A DNA stretch of 64,000 nucleotides from Metopolophium dirhodum (GCF_019925205.1 NC_083565.1:31214241-31278240); one strand, 5' to 3'. Positions 1-11,244 are shown, counted from the stretch's first letter. The notes: a model not told the origin generated them from the letters alone. Numbers and translations: made by a program.

Positions 1-200
1 TAGGATAAAGGTATCTTTCCAAATTTCGAATTTTCAAAAAAATCTCCTAAATTATTCTCATCGATTTGTCGTAATATGCCGATCAATTCTGTTGCATTTA
101 TTTCTGAATCGAAGTGTTCATTTAAAAATAAAATATTTAATTTTGTTACTTTAGCAATCTGATTATTAGTATTTCGTTTAATATAAAATTTGACATCCAT
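1..200 (-). CDS. N-terminal part of unknown protein, runs off window
   Basis: Reading the minus strand from an ATG at 200-198 gives 66 codons with no stop up to the window edge, so this is the start of a longer gene or a first exon. The peptide begins MDVKFYIKRNTNNQ and is mixed polar and acidic, with no signal peptide, membrane segment or domain I recognise. The ATG lies just inside the left half of an 11-bp inverted repeat (222-232 against 482-492), so it could be a transposon gene. An open stretch of this length is uncommon in such AT-rich sequence, which is the main support. Function is unknown. Confidence 0.4.
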   Translation of the reverse strand, partial: MDVKFYIKRNTNNQIAKVTKLNILFLNEHFDSEINATELIGILRQIDENNLGDFFENSKFGKIPLS

Positions 201-850
201 TAAGAATTATTAGGCCAATAACTTCACATAAGATTCACATGACACCCAACAATAATATCACAACACAAGGGGTGTACCTTAGAATCGAAATTTTTCTCGA
301 GAAAAAACAAAATATAATTTCCAAAAAAAAAATCGGGACTCCAGGGACGGGCGCCTCCACCAACTGTAACGTCTCCTCTTCGCCTGGGCTCTTACCCGTT
401 CCGGTGTCGTTCTGTTTATATTAACGAGGTCTCGGAGACTCGACCTCGGTGTGTGATATTATTACTAGGGATCAGGGTTACCTTATGTGAAGCAAGTACT
501 CAACGTAATGTATATATATATATATCTGTTATTGATGTATTATTATTATTTACTACAAGTTACAATATTGAAATATACTTATAAATTATACTCCGGGCTA
601 CCGATCGGGCCATGGTGTGTCGTGGGTGCCGATGTCCAAATGTGGGTTGAGCTGGTCGTCCGCAGGTCCTCTTCAGGTCGTTGTCAGCCCTCGAGTTCCA
701 CTATCGACCACCAACCATGACTCTTCATTCTTGACCATCCAACTATCAACCGCCGACTCTATTCTATCGACTACCTCACTGTCGACTCTATCATAACTGA
801 CCCCCGCCAGGCGTCCAGGTCGGTATTTACACGATGTGAGCTAAACATCG
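201..850. other. GC-richer upstream stretch with short inverted and direct repeats
   Basis: This stretch separates the minus-strand ORF from AT-rich spacer. CTTCACATAAG at 222-232 is inverted at 482-492. Blocks at 340-460 and 595-830 are much richer in GC than their surroundings. The second contains imperfect repeats of CTATCGAC(C/T)ACC around 700-790. It could be a promoter region or a piece of an LTR. I cannot decide between them and see no convincing gene. Confidence 0.3.
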
Positions 851-1904
851 CGTTAGCATAATATATATTTCATATATATATACACATTTGTCATTACTAA
901 CACTCAGCATATTAGCCGTGCTCAACGTAGGGAGTAATGTACGATGTCGATGACGAATATCGTTACAATAGTGGAAGTCAAAATCCATTATTTCGTGAGA
1001 ATTACATGTTTTGCCATACAAAATTCTGACCTCAGCGCTATTGCTTATTTGCATTTACTATACTATCAAAAATAAAAAAATGTTTACTAATTAGATTAAA
1101 ATTATTTGTCAATTATTATAAAATATATGATCATATTTTCTTAAGTTTTCTTACCAACATAGGTAATATGTTTAATGAGATGAATTCTCAATACAAACTT
1201 TTAAAATATAAATATCTAAAACCAAAAATAAGTTCTTGCGTGTTAATTTTTTTCTTAAATTTTGATTCGTATTTTATATTGTGAGACGAATTATTTATAT
1301 TTAGAGTTTAAAAAATTGTGTTGTTTTATTTCGATTTTATTTAGGATACAGAAAAGTTATATTCAGATAAGAATTAGTTATAACTCGTAAACAACATAAA
1401 AAGTTATTTGTTTGTAGAAAATGTACAATAAATTTTAGGTCTTAATAAATCAGCAATAAAAATGCATGGTAATACAGTTGAGTAAGTACTTACAAAATGA
1501 TTATACCTACTGAAACTGAACAACAGTTTAATTTAGTTCATAATCACTTAATTTAAATCTGTTAACTATTACGTTTTTTTTTTTTATATATAATAGATTG
1601 ATATATATATAATAGATATAGATTGAATAATATTGAGCTAAGTACCTGTGTTTTATAATACTAACCAGAACGTGAAAATGTAAAATACACTTGGAAACAT
1701 CGAGAAATATTGTATGTACGGACCTACTATATTATAATATGAAGGAGAAGAAGAATAAGAAGTAATTGCTTGTTTAGAACGAAAATTCACTGGTTGTTTA
1801 CATTTGGATTTTCTATACACCATAAAATTTTCAAAATATTTTGATTTTGTTTTGAACTGTTTAGTTACATTTTCAGTTTCCAATTGTATTAGTCTTTTTT
1901 TCAA
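851..1904. other. AT-rich spacer
   Basis: Low-complexity AT-rich DNA with short TA runs near 1590-1620. No coding region, RNA gene or paired terminal repeat is visible. Confidence 0.5.
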
Positions 1905-2340
1905 TGAACGTCAATAAAACTTTATTTGTTTGCTAAAAAGTTTGAAAATTTCATACAAGTCTCCTAATATATTGTTTCAAAGACAGACGAACAATATTAA
2001 TCCATAGTCATATATTTTTTTTATAAGCATTGAAGTTCAAATATTGACAAAATACGTAAAATTCACAAACATGTGCAAATTATGTGGAGTTAGAAATTCA
2101 TAAAAATTTTTCTTTTAAAATCTAAGATTTGAAAACTTAATATAAGATTATTCATAAGTTGTTCAACCTTTATCAAAAAAAATCCACAAGCAAATCAAAT
2201 TAAATTTTTATGAGCGTTTGTAGTTCATATTTTTACAAGATTTGATATTCACTCGATTTCTCATATACCTAGCAATTTTGTTATTTTTTGTTGTTATTCA
2301 AAAACGAATAACTGTAAATACACGAAAATCTCAATGAATG
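1905..2340 (+). repeat. Dispersed repeat family A, copy 1
   Basis: The block opens with TCAATAAAACTTTATTTGTT and has downstream landmarks AAGTCTCCTAATATATTG and TTCAAAAACGAATAACTGTA. The same order of landmarks recurs in this window at 2840-3070 (+), 45180-45770 (-) and 54985-55200 (+), which shows it is an interspersed repeat. I see no ORF or terminal repeat and cannot assign a class. Confidence 0.6.
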
Positions 2341-2368
2341 TTTATATTTTCATTTTCTATATCTACAA

Positions 2369-2755
2369 CAGTGTTTCTCAAACTGTGCGTCGCGACCTGT
2401 TGGTGGGTCGTGAAAAATTGTTTGAATTATATAGATTCCAAGAAATTTATATTAAATTAATATTAAATATACTTATATTATTATAGTAATATAGTACCAA
2501 ATATTACGTGGGTAATAAATAATAATTTCTCGTATATTTATTTATTACGACGGGTATTAATACGCCTCATTATTATAAGTACATAATTTTGTAAAAATAT
2601 ATTGATTATAAACCTATTAAATAATAAATACCTAATTAAAGTAATAAACAAATTTTGTTTTTATAACTACTTTTTGAAAAGTTAAACCACATGGGTCGTG
2701 ACAGATTTGTCGGGGGAAATTTGGGTCGAGGTACAAAAAAGATTGAGAACCACTG
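2369..2755. mobile_element. Non-autonomous hAT element, 387 bp
   Basis: The left end reads CAGTGTTTCTCAAACTGTG and the right end reads TTGAGAACCACTG, an inverted pair of the CAGTGNTTCTCAA type known from hAT elements. The flanks are ATCTACAA (2361-2368) and ATCTACAC (2756-2763), 7 of 8 bases matching, as expected for the 8-bp hAT target duplication. Both subterminal parts carry GGGTCG(T/A)G motifs. There is no transposase ORF, so this is a miniature derivative. Confidence 0.8.
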
Positions 2756-2794
2756 ATCTACACTATAAAATATAATAATAATATAATATATTGA

Positions 2795-3080
2795 CTCTTT
2801 TTACGGACATTGTCAGTTTTCTTTTTTTATAGTTTGTTTTTCTATAATTGTCATTAAAACTTTATTTGTTGGGTAAAAATGCGTGAAAATTTAATACAAG
2901 TCTCCTTATGTATCGTTCCTGCAATAGTAGTTGAAAAATATTAAAAATATATAGGCACGAATTTTGACAAAAATTTATCAAATTTAAAATATAATAATTA
3001 TTTCGTAGTTAAACGTTTTTAAAATGTTCAACTTTTTTATCCAAGGATTGACAATTTAAAACAAGGTTATATATTATAAA
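2795..3080 (+). repeat. Dispersed repeat family A, copy 2
   Basis: Contains GGACATTGTCAGTTTTC, then ATTAAAACTTTATTTGTTGG and AAGTCTCCTTATGTATCGTT, closely matching copy 1 and the copy at 54985-55200. It lies just right of the 387-bp hAT element, so that element inserted next to or into repeat A sequence. Confidence 0.6.
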
Positions 3081-3124
3081 TTACATTATTCACATCAGTA
3101 TCATCAAATATATCTACTTAGTAA

Positions 3125-3600
3125 TATCACAGGCTGACTGACCGTCTTCGCCGTGTGGACCAATAAGCAGTCGGAAAGGAGGACGAGTGGCAACATTGCG
3201 GGTACCAGGGAGACCGGTGATTATACCACTACATTATTATCATCGTAAACATTATTTGTACCTATATTGTTAATTCTATCTATGTATATCAATTAGTGGG
3301 CGCCCATCCATTCCATATGAATGTAAACTTTTGTATTTATATATATTAATAGTAGGGCGGTGCTTCTGGCTCGCCATTAAAACATACTACTTGTATTTTT
3401 TCATTCCTATCTATATTTACGTTAAGCATAAGGGGTCCACTCTCATCCGTGCCATGCGTTGCGGTGCTTAGCGCTGTCATTTTGTGCAGTCAGAGCGTGG
3501 GGCAATAAAACTTGATAAAATATTATTTAAGTGTAGCCGAGTCGGTCGACGCCTCTGGGTCGGCAGTAAGTACTTGAGCGACACTAAATTCATAAGTCAT
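3125..3600. other. GC-richer block, possible LTR remnant
   Basis: The block from 3125 to 3230 and from 3420 to 3600 is markedly richer in GC than its surroundings. An AATAAA signal sits near 3504 and a G-rich stretch precedes it. These are LTR-like properties, but I find no paired LTR, TG...CA ends or target duplication, so the assignment is weak. Confidence 0.25.
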
Positions 3601-3603
3601 AAC

Positions 3604-4520
3604 TAGAGTTAGGATGTTGATGACCTAAAAAACACACAAAAATGCCCTAAAAAAAATGCAAAAATGCCCTAAAAACTTCAAAAAATGACCTTAAAAATTA
3701 TCTAAAATACTAATTAAGTAAGTGAAAAAACTTATTTATAAATAATAATTTTTATTAGAGATATGGGTATAAATAAATTTCAATATTAAAAATAAATTAA
3801 AAAGTAAAATATAAATAAAAAAAAATAATATTAAAAATATTTTTATTATTAGTGTTGGGATGTTGATGTTATAATAATATTCATATTGCATTGTTGCATT
3901 GTACAATTAATATGTGTCTGATGTTATCAAACAAAAGATGACGACGTCGATCAGTTAATAAATTCTGACAATAGTTCCTATAAGCACGTCAATCAATAGG
4001 TCTAATGTCTATGTCAATTTAATCTTGTTTATCGGATTTATTCCATACAATTTATAAATATAACACTCGATAAGCGTGTATGATCCACGTATGTCTGAAA
4101 GAGCACTCGTTTCATCAATATATAACACTCAAAGAGTAAATCTTATCGGGACGCGATAAAATGATATAAATTTTTACTAATAGTCCAAATCCAAAGTTAG
4201 ATTTTAATAAATTAAATTTGTTTCCAAACTTGGATGTAACATTTGCCCTAAAATCTATAATTTGTGAAAAAATGCCCCACATTGTATAAAAAGTACGAAA
4301 AATGCCCTAAAAGATGAAAAAATGACTTGAAAATGTTGAAAATTGACGTTAAAAAACAAAAAAAATGCATTTATAGCTAAAAATGCAAAAAATGCAAAAA
4401 AATGCAAAATAAAATTAGAATATTCTGCATCAAGGGAGCATGAAACAAATTTTTAGCTAGGATAGCATTGTACAGAATAAAAGGAAAAAAAATGCAAAAG
4501 TCATCAACATCCTAACTCTA
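3604..4520. mobile_element. 917-bp TIR element with repeated ATGCCCTAAAA motifs
   Basis: Perfect 21-bp terminal inverted repeats start TAGAGTTAGGATGTTGATGA at 3604 and end with its complement at 4520. Both subterminal regions are dense in AAAAATGC(C)CTAAAA-type units (about 3630-3710 and 4250-4500). A diverged inner copy of the terminal motif (GTTGGGATGTTGATG) lies near 3853. No transposase ORF is present. I could not see a convincing target duplication. TIRs beginning TAGAG suggest a hAT-like element, but the superfamily is uncertain. Confidence 0.7.
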
Positions 4521-5040
4521 ATAATGACGTTTATTTATTTAATATAGAAGCGTAAATCAAGCTATCTGGTTAAAATTGAATATGTTTCTATGTTACAGGT
4601 ACCTATCATCAAATATCAACATTTGTGCGATATTTATGCCCCCACGGCCCCACCCGCCCCTACCAAAAAAAAAATCAAACCCCAGAGCCACTGATCTTAA
4701 CATTAAGTGATTGATGATTTAAGTATTTTTAGCATCAAATGACTTGTTCTTTATTTTTCATATTCTCTAATCTTAATATAAAGCATTTTCTATAGATGAC
4801 CATTTTTAATCTTTATATCGAATAAAGAAGAAAAGATTTCAGTTCTGTGTAGTGGTAAACTATAAGAGTTAGTTAAGCCCCAGTAGCCTCATCCCCCTTA
4901 AATGTGCTACTGGACATCACTCATTAATATATACTTCTTAGTTAGTGATGTCCAATATTGTAAGCGATTAGATTAAACTATTAACCAACAGAAATTTAAA
5001 AACTGTTTTGACACAGGAACATACACACAGCCTCCCTCCT
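4521..5040. other. AT-rich spacer
   Basis: No gene seen. A short C-rich patch (about 4637-4662) is followed by AT-rich DNA. Confidence 0.4.
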
Positions 5041-5062
5041 TTATGTATGGTCAAAAGCTGAA

Positions 5063-5254
5063 ATGACCATGCGTTTGGCCAAGAAAAATTATTTTCCAAA
5101 AATACCTGAGAGTTTGAGAGCATTGTCAACATTATTTGAAAATAGCCAATTACAGAAATATGAATGTAGTGATGATAGTTTTTTTTTTCAAGGATGTCTC
5201 CAAGATGCAGATAACGGAATAATTAATGTAATTTTTGTATGTACAAAATGTTAA
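5063..5254 (+). pseudogene. Possible MULE-type transposase N-terminal fragment
   Basis: A 63-codon frame contains PKIPESLRALSTLFEN followed by a YECSDDSFFFQG segment. This resembles the leader found before the DDE domain in many insect MULE-like proteins (an IPxSLxxLxxxL stretch, then a short aromatic-rich block). No DDE domain, zinc finger or terminal repeat follows; the frame stops at 5254 in AT-rich DNA. A transposon remnant is the most likely reading, but this is by-eye resemblance only. A chance ORF is possible. Confidence 0.3.
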
Positions 5255-5985
5255 TAATTATAATGACTATAATTAATAACTTTGTCTGTAATTAGGTATA
5301 TAGGTACTTACATAAAATCAATGATAATACACACATTAAATACTTATTAATAAGTTTAATAACTTGTTATAGTTACAATTTAAACAGTATAATCTCAAAT
5401 CTCAATAATCAAAATAAATAATAAATAATATTTATCCATATTGAAACTTGAATCATATCTGAAAAATAAATCTGTTTAATAAAACCCCTTTTTTGATATG
5501 GATAGGCAATAAAGTATGAACCTGCCAAATCAGAATTGAAAATATGTACAGTAGGCAGTGATGAACGAAGGAAAACATTTCTAGTGGAGGTCAATTCTTA
5601 GATCATATTATACAAGAATACCTATATGGATCCTTAGTTCAATTAGGATTTACCAAGTATCACTTTCTGATAGATACGTATCTGGAATCCTGCTATTTTT
5701 TAGTAGCCTATGTATAAGTAATAGATGTTGTATTCTAACAAAAACATTTTTTTCATATAACAAGATTTAAGATAGATAAATATTAAGTAAAATAATAATT
5801 ATAACTGCATTTAAATTATTAAAATATATTGATTTGTTATATTATATTGATGTCACAAAAGAAGATTGAGGAAGATTGTAGAAAATTTGTTCTTTAGCTT
5901 GCATTTAATTAGGCAACTCAGTAACACAATCAGTATAAATTCTTTTATCAATTTGCTCAAAACATAAAGTGACAAGCGAATAAAC
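5255..5985. other. AT-rich spacer
   Basis: Nothing recognised. Open frames here are short and of low complexity. Confidence 0.4.
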
Positions 5986-5989
5986 AGGA

Positions 5990-6340
5990 GAAAATTTAAC
6001 TTAAAAAAGGTGGGCAAGTGGGTACCTCTCTAATAGTAGATATTGTATTAAATTTGAATTCAATGATATAAAATTATTGTACACGTAAAACGATACTGGG
6101 AAAAGATGGTTTGTCAGCAAGTATATTTTATGATATTATTGTGATTAAACAATTTATCAAAGTAATTAATTTTACTATTAGACATCAGTAATACAGTAAT
6201 TAGGTGGAATTCATTTTTGAAAAGGTCATTGTGTGTATAAAATATAACAATAATAATATACTTTGAAAGTTTCAAGTACCCACGAATAATATTTTTAAAT
6301 TACAACAAAATAACTGAAATCATTATTCTTTGTTTAAATA
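5990..6340 (+). repeat. Dispersed repeat family B, copy 1
   Basis: Landmarks are GTGGGCAAGTGGGTACCTCT, TTGAATTCAATGATATAAAA, a GTTTGTCAGCAAGTAT stretch and GTACCCACGAATAAT. The same landmarks appear inverted at 39490-39790, and partial copies lie at 7585-7695 and 51285-51345. From general knowledge this resembles a very common aphid repeat; that is not verified here. Confidence 0.55.
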
Positions 6341-6402
6341 TCCAATTTTCCCAATTAGAACTTAAAATATCTATAAAAAAAAACTGTTTTTATATATTTT
6401 AA

Positions 6403-6569
6403 GTTAAGAACATTACCTATCTGTTTTCTCTCATTGGTTTTTTTACTTTATTTTAATTTTTAATTGAATTATGACCATATTCAAATGATATTTTACATAC
6501 AACTCATAACTCACATTAAAATTAAAATATTGTGAAAACCAACGAGAGAACACAGATAATGTTCTTACC
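6403..6569. mobile_element. 167-bp miniature element at a TTAA target
   Basis: An inverted repeat of about 40 bp (GTTAAGAACATTACC at the left, GGTAAGAACATTATC as the complement of the right end) encloses a loop of about 90 bp. TTAA lies directly outside both ends (6399-6402 and 6570-6573). That target suggests a piggyBac-like MITE. It sits beside, and apparently inside, the retrotransposon ORF1 remnant at 6575-6850. Confidence 0.65.
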
Positions 6570-6574
6570 TTAAA

Positions 6575-6850
6575 GTTTGATAATAGATCAATTCTTTCTA
6601 ATATACAAAACCTGTTGTTAGATATACGCGATGCGAATTTGATATTTTTTGGAGTAGTTATTTGACTGAATGCTTTTATGTACTAAATTTGGGGGACGTC
6701 TTCAATTGTATTAAATACTATAGCTTGATCTTTCTTTGGGAATAGTGAGTTTGCGGTTGCTTCTGCGAATGTTTTGAGAACGTTGGATTTTGGTTGAGAG
6801 GAAGTTGAGTTAAGATTATTTGAGTCGAGAGTGTCCATGTTGATGGACAT
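6575..6850 (-). pseudogene. ORF1 fragment of a non-LTR retrotransposon
   Basis: From an ATG at 6850-6848 the minus strand encodes about 91 codons with segments AIVFNTIEDVPQI and FASRISNNRFCILERIDL. I recognise these as characteristic of ORF1 (gag-like, RNA-binding) proteins of insect I/Jockey-type retrotransposons. An in-frame TAG follows PQI, and the frame runs into the right end of the 167-bp TTAA element at about 6573. It is therefore a broken N-terminal remnant. No reverse transcriptase sequence is present nearby. Family placement is by memory of motifs. Confidence 0.6.
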
Positions 6851-7575
6851 ATCGGTAGGAGAAGTCTCCTACTATGTTACTGCTTGTGGGGGGATAAAAT
6901 AAAATAACATACCTTCTTAATTGCGGTGTATAATACTTCTATCGGAAGCTATAAAAATGCGATAGGCAACTATACCAGGAATACACGTGTGTATCGGTCG
7001 GTTGCTCAACACGTAATGCAAACAACTATTATTATGTTTTAAAGTGCAAAAAAAAAAAATGCTAAAATATGCACTATAATATACATACGTATATTTTTAT
7101 AGTAAACAGCACTAAGCATTAACCAGGTGAACTTATATTAACAAATATAATATAAACTATACATTACTAATTTTAATGTAAAGTATATCCGATTATAATC
7201 CTGTAATTATACTACATACAATAAAGCAGAATAATTTGTATTAAATTTACTATTATAAATATTTATTATGTAAAGTTAACATGAAGAAATTTAAAATTAA
7301 TATTGTTTATTATTGATGGCTTACTATTTTGTGACGAAATAATATACGTTCAAATATTTTATTAATATATAATGCCTGATTACGTAATTGAGATTAAGTT
7401 TATTAGTTTAACCATTAAATCTAAATACTTAATATTAGTTTTACGTTACCTTAAGTTAAATTGTTGGATATTGCAAAGAGATTTGCATGCGAATAAAAAT
7501 GACTATAAAAAGTTGATTTTGATGATTTATATGCAAATTTAATCAATATAAATAATAATAACTGTAAAAACCACT
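6851..7575. other. Spacer, possibly retrotransposon 5' region then AT-rich DNA
   Basis: The first 170 bases could be the 5' leader of the ORF1 remnant, since they lie upstream of its ATG on the minus strand. The rest is AT-rich with no visible gene. Confidence 0.3.
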
Positions 7576-7579
7576 TTAA

Positions 7580-7695
7580 CAAAAAGCGGGTAAGTGGATG
7601 TCGCTCAGCTGTACAGTAGGTCAAAAGTGGTTCAATGTGTAATAGATCGTATTAAACTTGAACTCAATGATATAATATTATAATTGTACTAGCTG
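7580..7695 (+). repeat. Dispersed repeat family B, partial copy
   Basis: AGCGGGTAAGTGGATGTCGC, TGTACAGTAGGTCAAAAGTG and TTGAACTCAATGATATAATA match the central part of repeat B at 6020-6080 and, inverted, at 39670-39760. Confidence 0.6.
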
Positions 7696-8195
7696 ATCCT
7701 GTGCACTTCGTTGCCCGTTAAATGTACCAACTCTATATGACTCAAACTTTGTTCAATTCGTTATTTAATATTCGGTGTATGATGTTCAAAATTACTCTTA
7801 ACTTTTCCGTTGCCCTGAATACAAATTCTGATTCGCAGCAGTATATTATCAGGTGGGCAATCTATCCGCGGACCCTGTGCTGTTTGTACTTAAGTGTGTG
7901 ATTTGACTCTAAAGTATCAAAGTTATACCAAGTTTGTCGTATTCTACCAATGGTGGATTAATATAATCAATTAATACAAAATCCTAACATAACTTGTTGC
8001 GTCACTGTTGTATTTTTGACATTCAAACTTTCTAATTTTCCGGTGAATATTCCTAAAATTGTATTACATAAGAACCTTCTCCTGACAATTACAAACACAA
8101 CAAAAAAAGCATTAGCGAAATCGGTCCAGCCGTTAGACCGCGTGATACGATGACCAAGGAAAACAGGGATCCATTTTTATAATATACAGAGATTA
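7690..8195 (+). repeat. Interspersed repeat resembling a non-LTR element tail
   Basis: The block starts CTGATCCTGTGCACTTCGTT and ends GCGAAATCGGTCCAGCCGTT followed by a short tail ending near ATATACAGAGATTA. The phrase 'AAATCGGTCCAGCCGTT' near the 3' end is familiar from widespread insect interspersed elements. No ORF survives. Class (RTE-like or other) is uncertain. Confidence 0.45.
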
Positions 8196-8438
8196 CGTAA
8201 AAGAAATATTGATCGTTTACAAAAAAATAAGCATATGGCTTGATTAGAATACAATATTATGCCGATGATAATCTACACATTTGGTCGTTCAGGTAACTCA
8301 AAAAATCATTCTCATATTGTTATTCGATTTATTTTGTACTTGAAAAACATAACTTGTATTTCTCGCGATTATTTTGAATATTATTATAATCTCATACGAA
8401 TTATACTTTAAAAGTTTTTTTTTCACAATACAGTTACG

Positions 8439-8588
8439 ATGTTCAAAAACGCTATGCGTCTGATTTCGACTGGATTGAGAAGTATGCAAGGTCCATCACG
8501 TGTATGTAGCTCATCGTTGATCAACGGTGACACATTTTCACGTATGAGTGAAAGCGTGCGACAGTTTGCCATCCAAAACACCGTGAAC
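8439..8588 (+). CDS. GAPDH-like exon 1, basic leader
   Basis: Fifty codons from ATG to a GTAAGT donor, phase 0. The sequence is rich in Arg, Ser and small hydrophobics with almost no acidic residues (MFKNAMRLISTGLRSMQG at the start), as in a mitochondrial transit peptide. Ordinary cytosolic GAPDH lacks it. The targeting role is inferred from composition only. An upstream ATG is not available because stops precede this one. Confidence 0.55.
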
Positions 8589-11244
8589 GTAAGTCATAAA
8601 CACTTTGGTCGACGTATATTCGTCTGCCGGCGAAAATTCCATTTTAATTCTTCGCAAATTGATTTAAATCCTTTTATTTAGGTCCAATATAAACCACCGC
8701 TGCCCTGTGCATTGTCGCCCTGTACCAGCTTACCACCTATACCGATCAACGGGTACGGCCGGATAGGTAAATGCGTTCTCCTGCTGGCCCTTCAAGAAAA
8801 CGTGAACGTAAGTCGTGTCACACATCGTTCGTTCTTCGTAAATAGTTTTAAACACTCTTCCCTTGTCATCCACAGGTGGTCGCAATCAACGAGCCGGGTG
8901 CAGAAATAGACGAGATCGCACGCTCGTTAAAATACGACTCGGCGCATGGGACGTTTAGCGGAAACATTAGCGTAAATGGTGATAACTGTCTGGATATAAA
9001 CGGTAATAACTATTAATATTTAAAATTATAAAGATACATCGACGAGTGACGGCCAGTGTTGAGACTTATCTAGATAAAAATATTACTCGTTTATTATTTT
9101 ATATTCTTATCTACATAACTATTATGAAGTTAATCAACATTTTTAAATGTCAATACTGTATAATTATTATGCGTTCGAAATATTTACTTTTTGCGTTCAC
9201 ATCGACGACTCACGGGCCACGGCTATAGTATTTTGAGATTTGAAGGTAAGCAAAAGACAAAAGACGACCTTGATAATTTTTATTCTAATATTTATCCCTG
9301 TTGACCGCGAATCACACAAAATATTTCAAATATTTCGTTAAGATTGTAAAATATGTTACAAAAACTGTAGAATGTTGAAAAATACAATAGTACTGTGCGC
9401 TAAAATATATGTGTTTTTGTTCACAACTTTAATGTATAATGCAATGTTGTAAAATATTGTTGTGATTATAAATCGAATGCGGATATAACGATAAACAATG
9501 TGTTGTTTTTTACACATGGTGGCTCTGTCAGGCAAAACCGTGCGGTTATTTACTGAAAAGGACCCCGAAAAGATCAAATGGAAAGAGTTGCAGGTTGAAT
9601 ACGTTATAAAAACGACAGGAAAATTCACAGAAGTTGAAACAGCCAAGGTATTTGCTATGAAATACGTTTTACGAGGGACATTTCTATATTTCTTTAGATT
9701 ATTATCTATGATTTATGACCGAGCCCGCTCAATCGATTTAAATTATAATATTATGACGTACAATGACGAACGTTTTTAGAAACACTTGGTGGCGGGCGTC
9801 AAAATAGTTATCATCAGCGGCCTGAGCAAAAACGCGCCGATGTTTATAAGAGGCGTCAACTTCGACAAGTATGAAAAAGATATGACAGTGGTGTCGAGCG
9901 CATCATGCACAACCAACTGTGTGGTGCCATTGATAAATATCATCAACCAACGATATGGCGTTGAGGACTGTATACTGACGAATATTAATGCAATTACTTC
10001 CTTGCAGCATCTCCACGATGGACTTCAGCACGTGAGGAGCTATTTTTTTTATGGCTATAAATAACAATATTTATTTTTGTTGGATGTTTTTTTACGAATG
10101 TCGTAACTCACCGTGTACTAATTACCTACCGTCACGAATCACGATTAAATTTAAAAACCAAAACAATGTATTACCTACGCTCCCGCTTATAATAAATAAT
10201 AAACGCGTTGTAATAATGGTTATGATTTTGAATTTCAGGAGTCGGCCATAGAAAACATAGCACATGGCACAACAGGCACCGCAAAAGATGTGCATATCTT
10301 CATACCGGAGTTAAAAGGAAAAGTTGACTCGATAACAGTGCCCAGCCAACTACCAGTGGCATTCCGCATCTTCTTTTCAATAGTTTATCATTCTTGTCCG
10401 ATAAGATTGCCCCTGTTCGACGTTTCACTGATAAGATTCAATATAACGTAACGTATAATATATTTTTATTACATCGTATAATAATAATATGGTAAGCGCA
10501 GTAGTCAAAGTGAACTTTAATTTAGTAGCTAAAAATATTACTATATAATGCGATAGATATGGGTACGCACGGCAAATACGGTTATTGTTATAAAATAATG
10601 AAAATAATGAGTGAAGTTCAGGTATATTTATATAATATATATAATTAAAATTATAATTATATATATATATAATTCCCTATCCTACTGTACATCGCAAAGT
10701 ATAAAACTATAGGATAGTATATGGATACTTTGCGTCTTAAAAACGTATGTGCATATATACTTCGCCCAAAATCATTTCCGAATTGTTTTTTTCTAGTTGA
10801 TTCAAACTAGTCTTTATATTTACAGAGTTAAAAAACCAGTGAAACTAAAGGAATTGAAGTGTCCAAAGTTCTGGGAGTGTGAAGTGATATCTTATACAGA
10901 TAAAAAACATCATATCAGCGATTTGATTAGCAGTTATTTTTCGGCTATAGTTTTTTTTAGACAAGGTGTCGGTTAAAGACGACAAACTCATGAAGATCGA
11001 TGTATGTTGTGACAACGTGAGGGGATATTCAAAAAGTCTGTTGGACCTGTACAATCACATTTTAAAAGTGGACAAAGAGAAACTGGCATGCTGCTTCGAT
11101 AAAATAGCCATCGTCGAAAGCTACCTATTGTCCAAGGTATACATAAGCTATGTTAATTATATTTTAAATTATAAATGCAATGATTTTCCAGACTTTCCTA
11201 GTGTGACTTCCCGACAGTGTGTTCACGCTAAAAGGTACCACTAA
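8439..11244 (+). CDS. Divergent GAPDH paralogue, likely inactive, one frameshift
   Basis: Glyceraldehyde-3-phosphate dehydrogenase (glycolysis, NAD-dependent) family member. Segments joined by GT-AG introns in matching phase: 8439-8588, 8682-8807, 8876-9002, 9532-9647, 9780-10031, 10239-10447 and 10826 onward. Visible family motifs: INGYGRIGK (Rossmann glycine loop), VVAINEP, KYDSAHGTFSG, SASCTTN with the active-site Cys, TTGTAK, PVAFRI, GYSKSLLDL. The VHAxT catalytic His is Asn (INAIT), the RGAAQNI Arg is Glu (ESAIENI), and WYDNEFGYS has become CCDNVRGYS. The first two segments add about 70 residues: a basic leader, then a Pro/Cys-rich linker before the glycine loop. A T8 run at 10951-10958 puts the last part out of frame; one T fewer would restore it. 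The C-terminus is extended about 20 residues, then reaches a donor-like site at 11136/11137 or reads into a MITE. With the run corrected the product is about 465 residues against about 333 usually. Either a degenerating gene or a neofunctional moonlighting protein. Confidence 0.8.
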
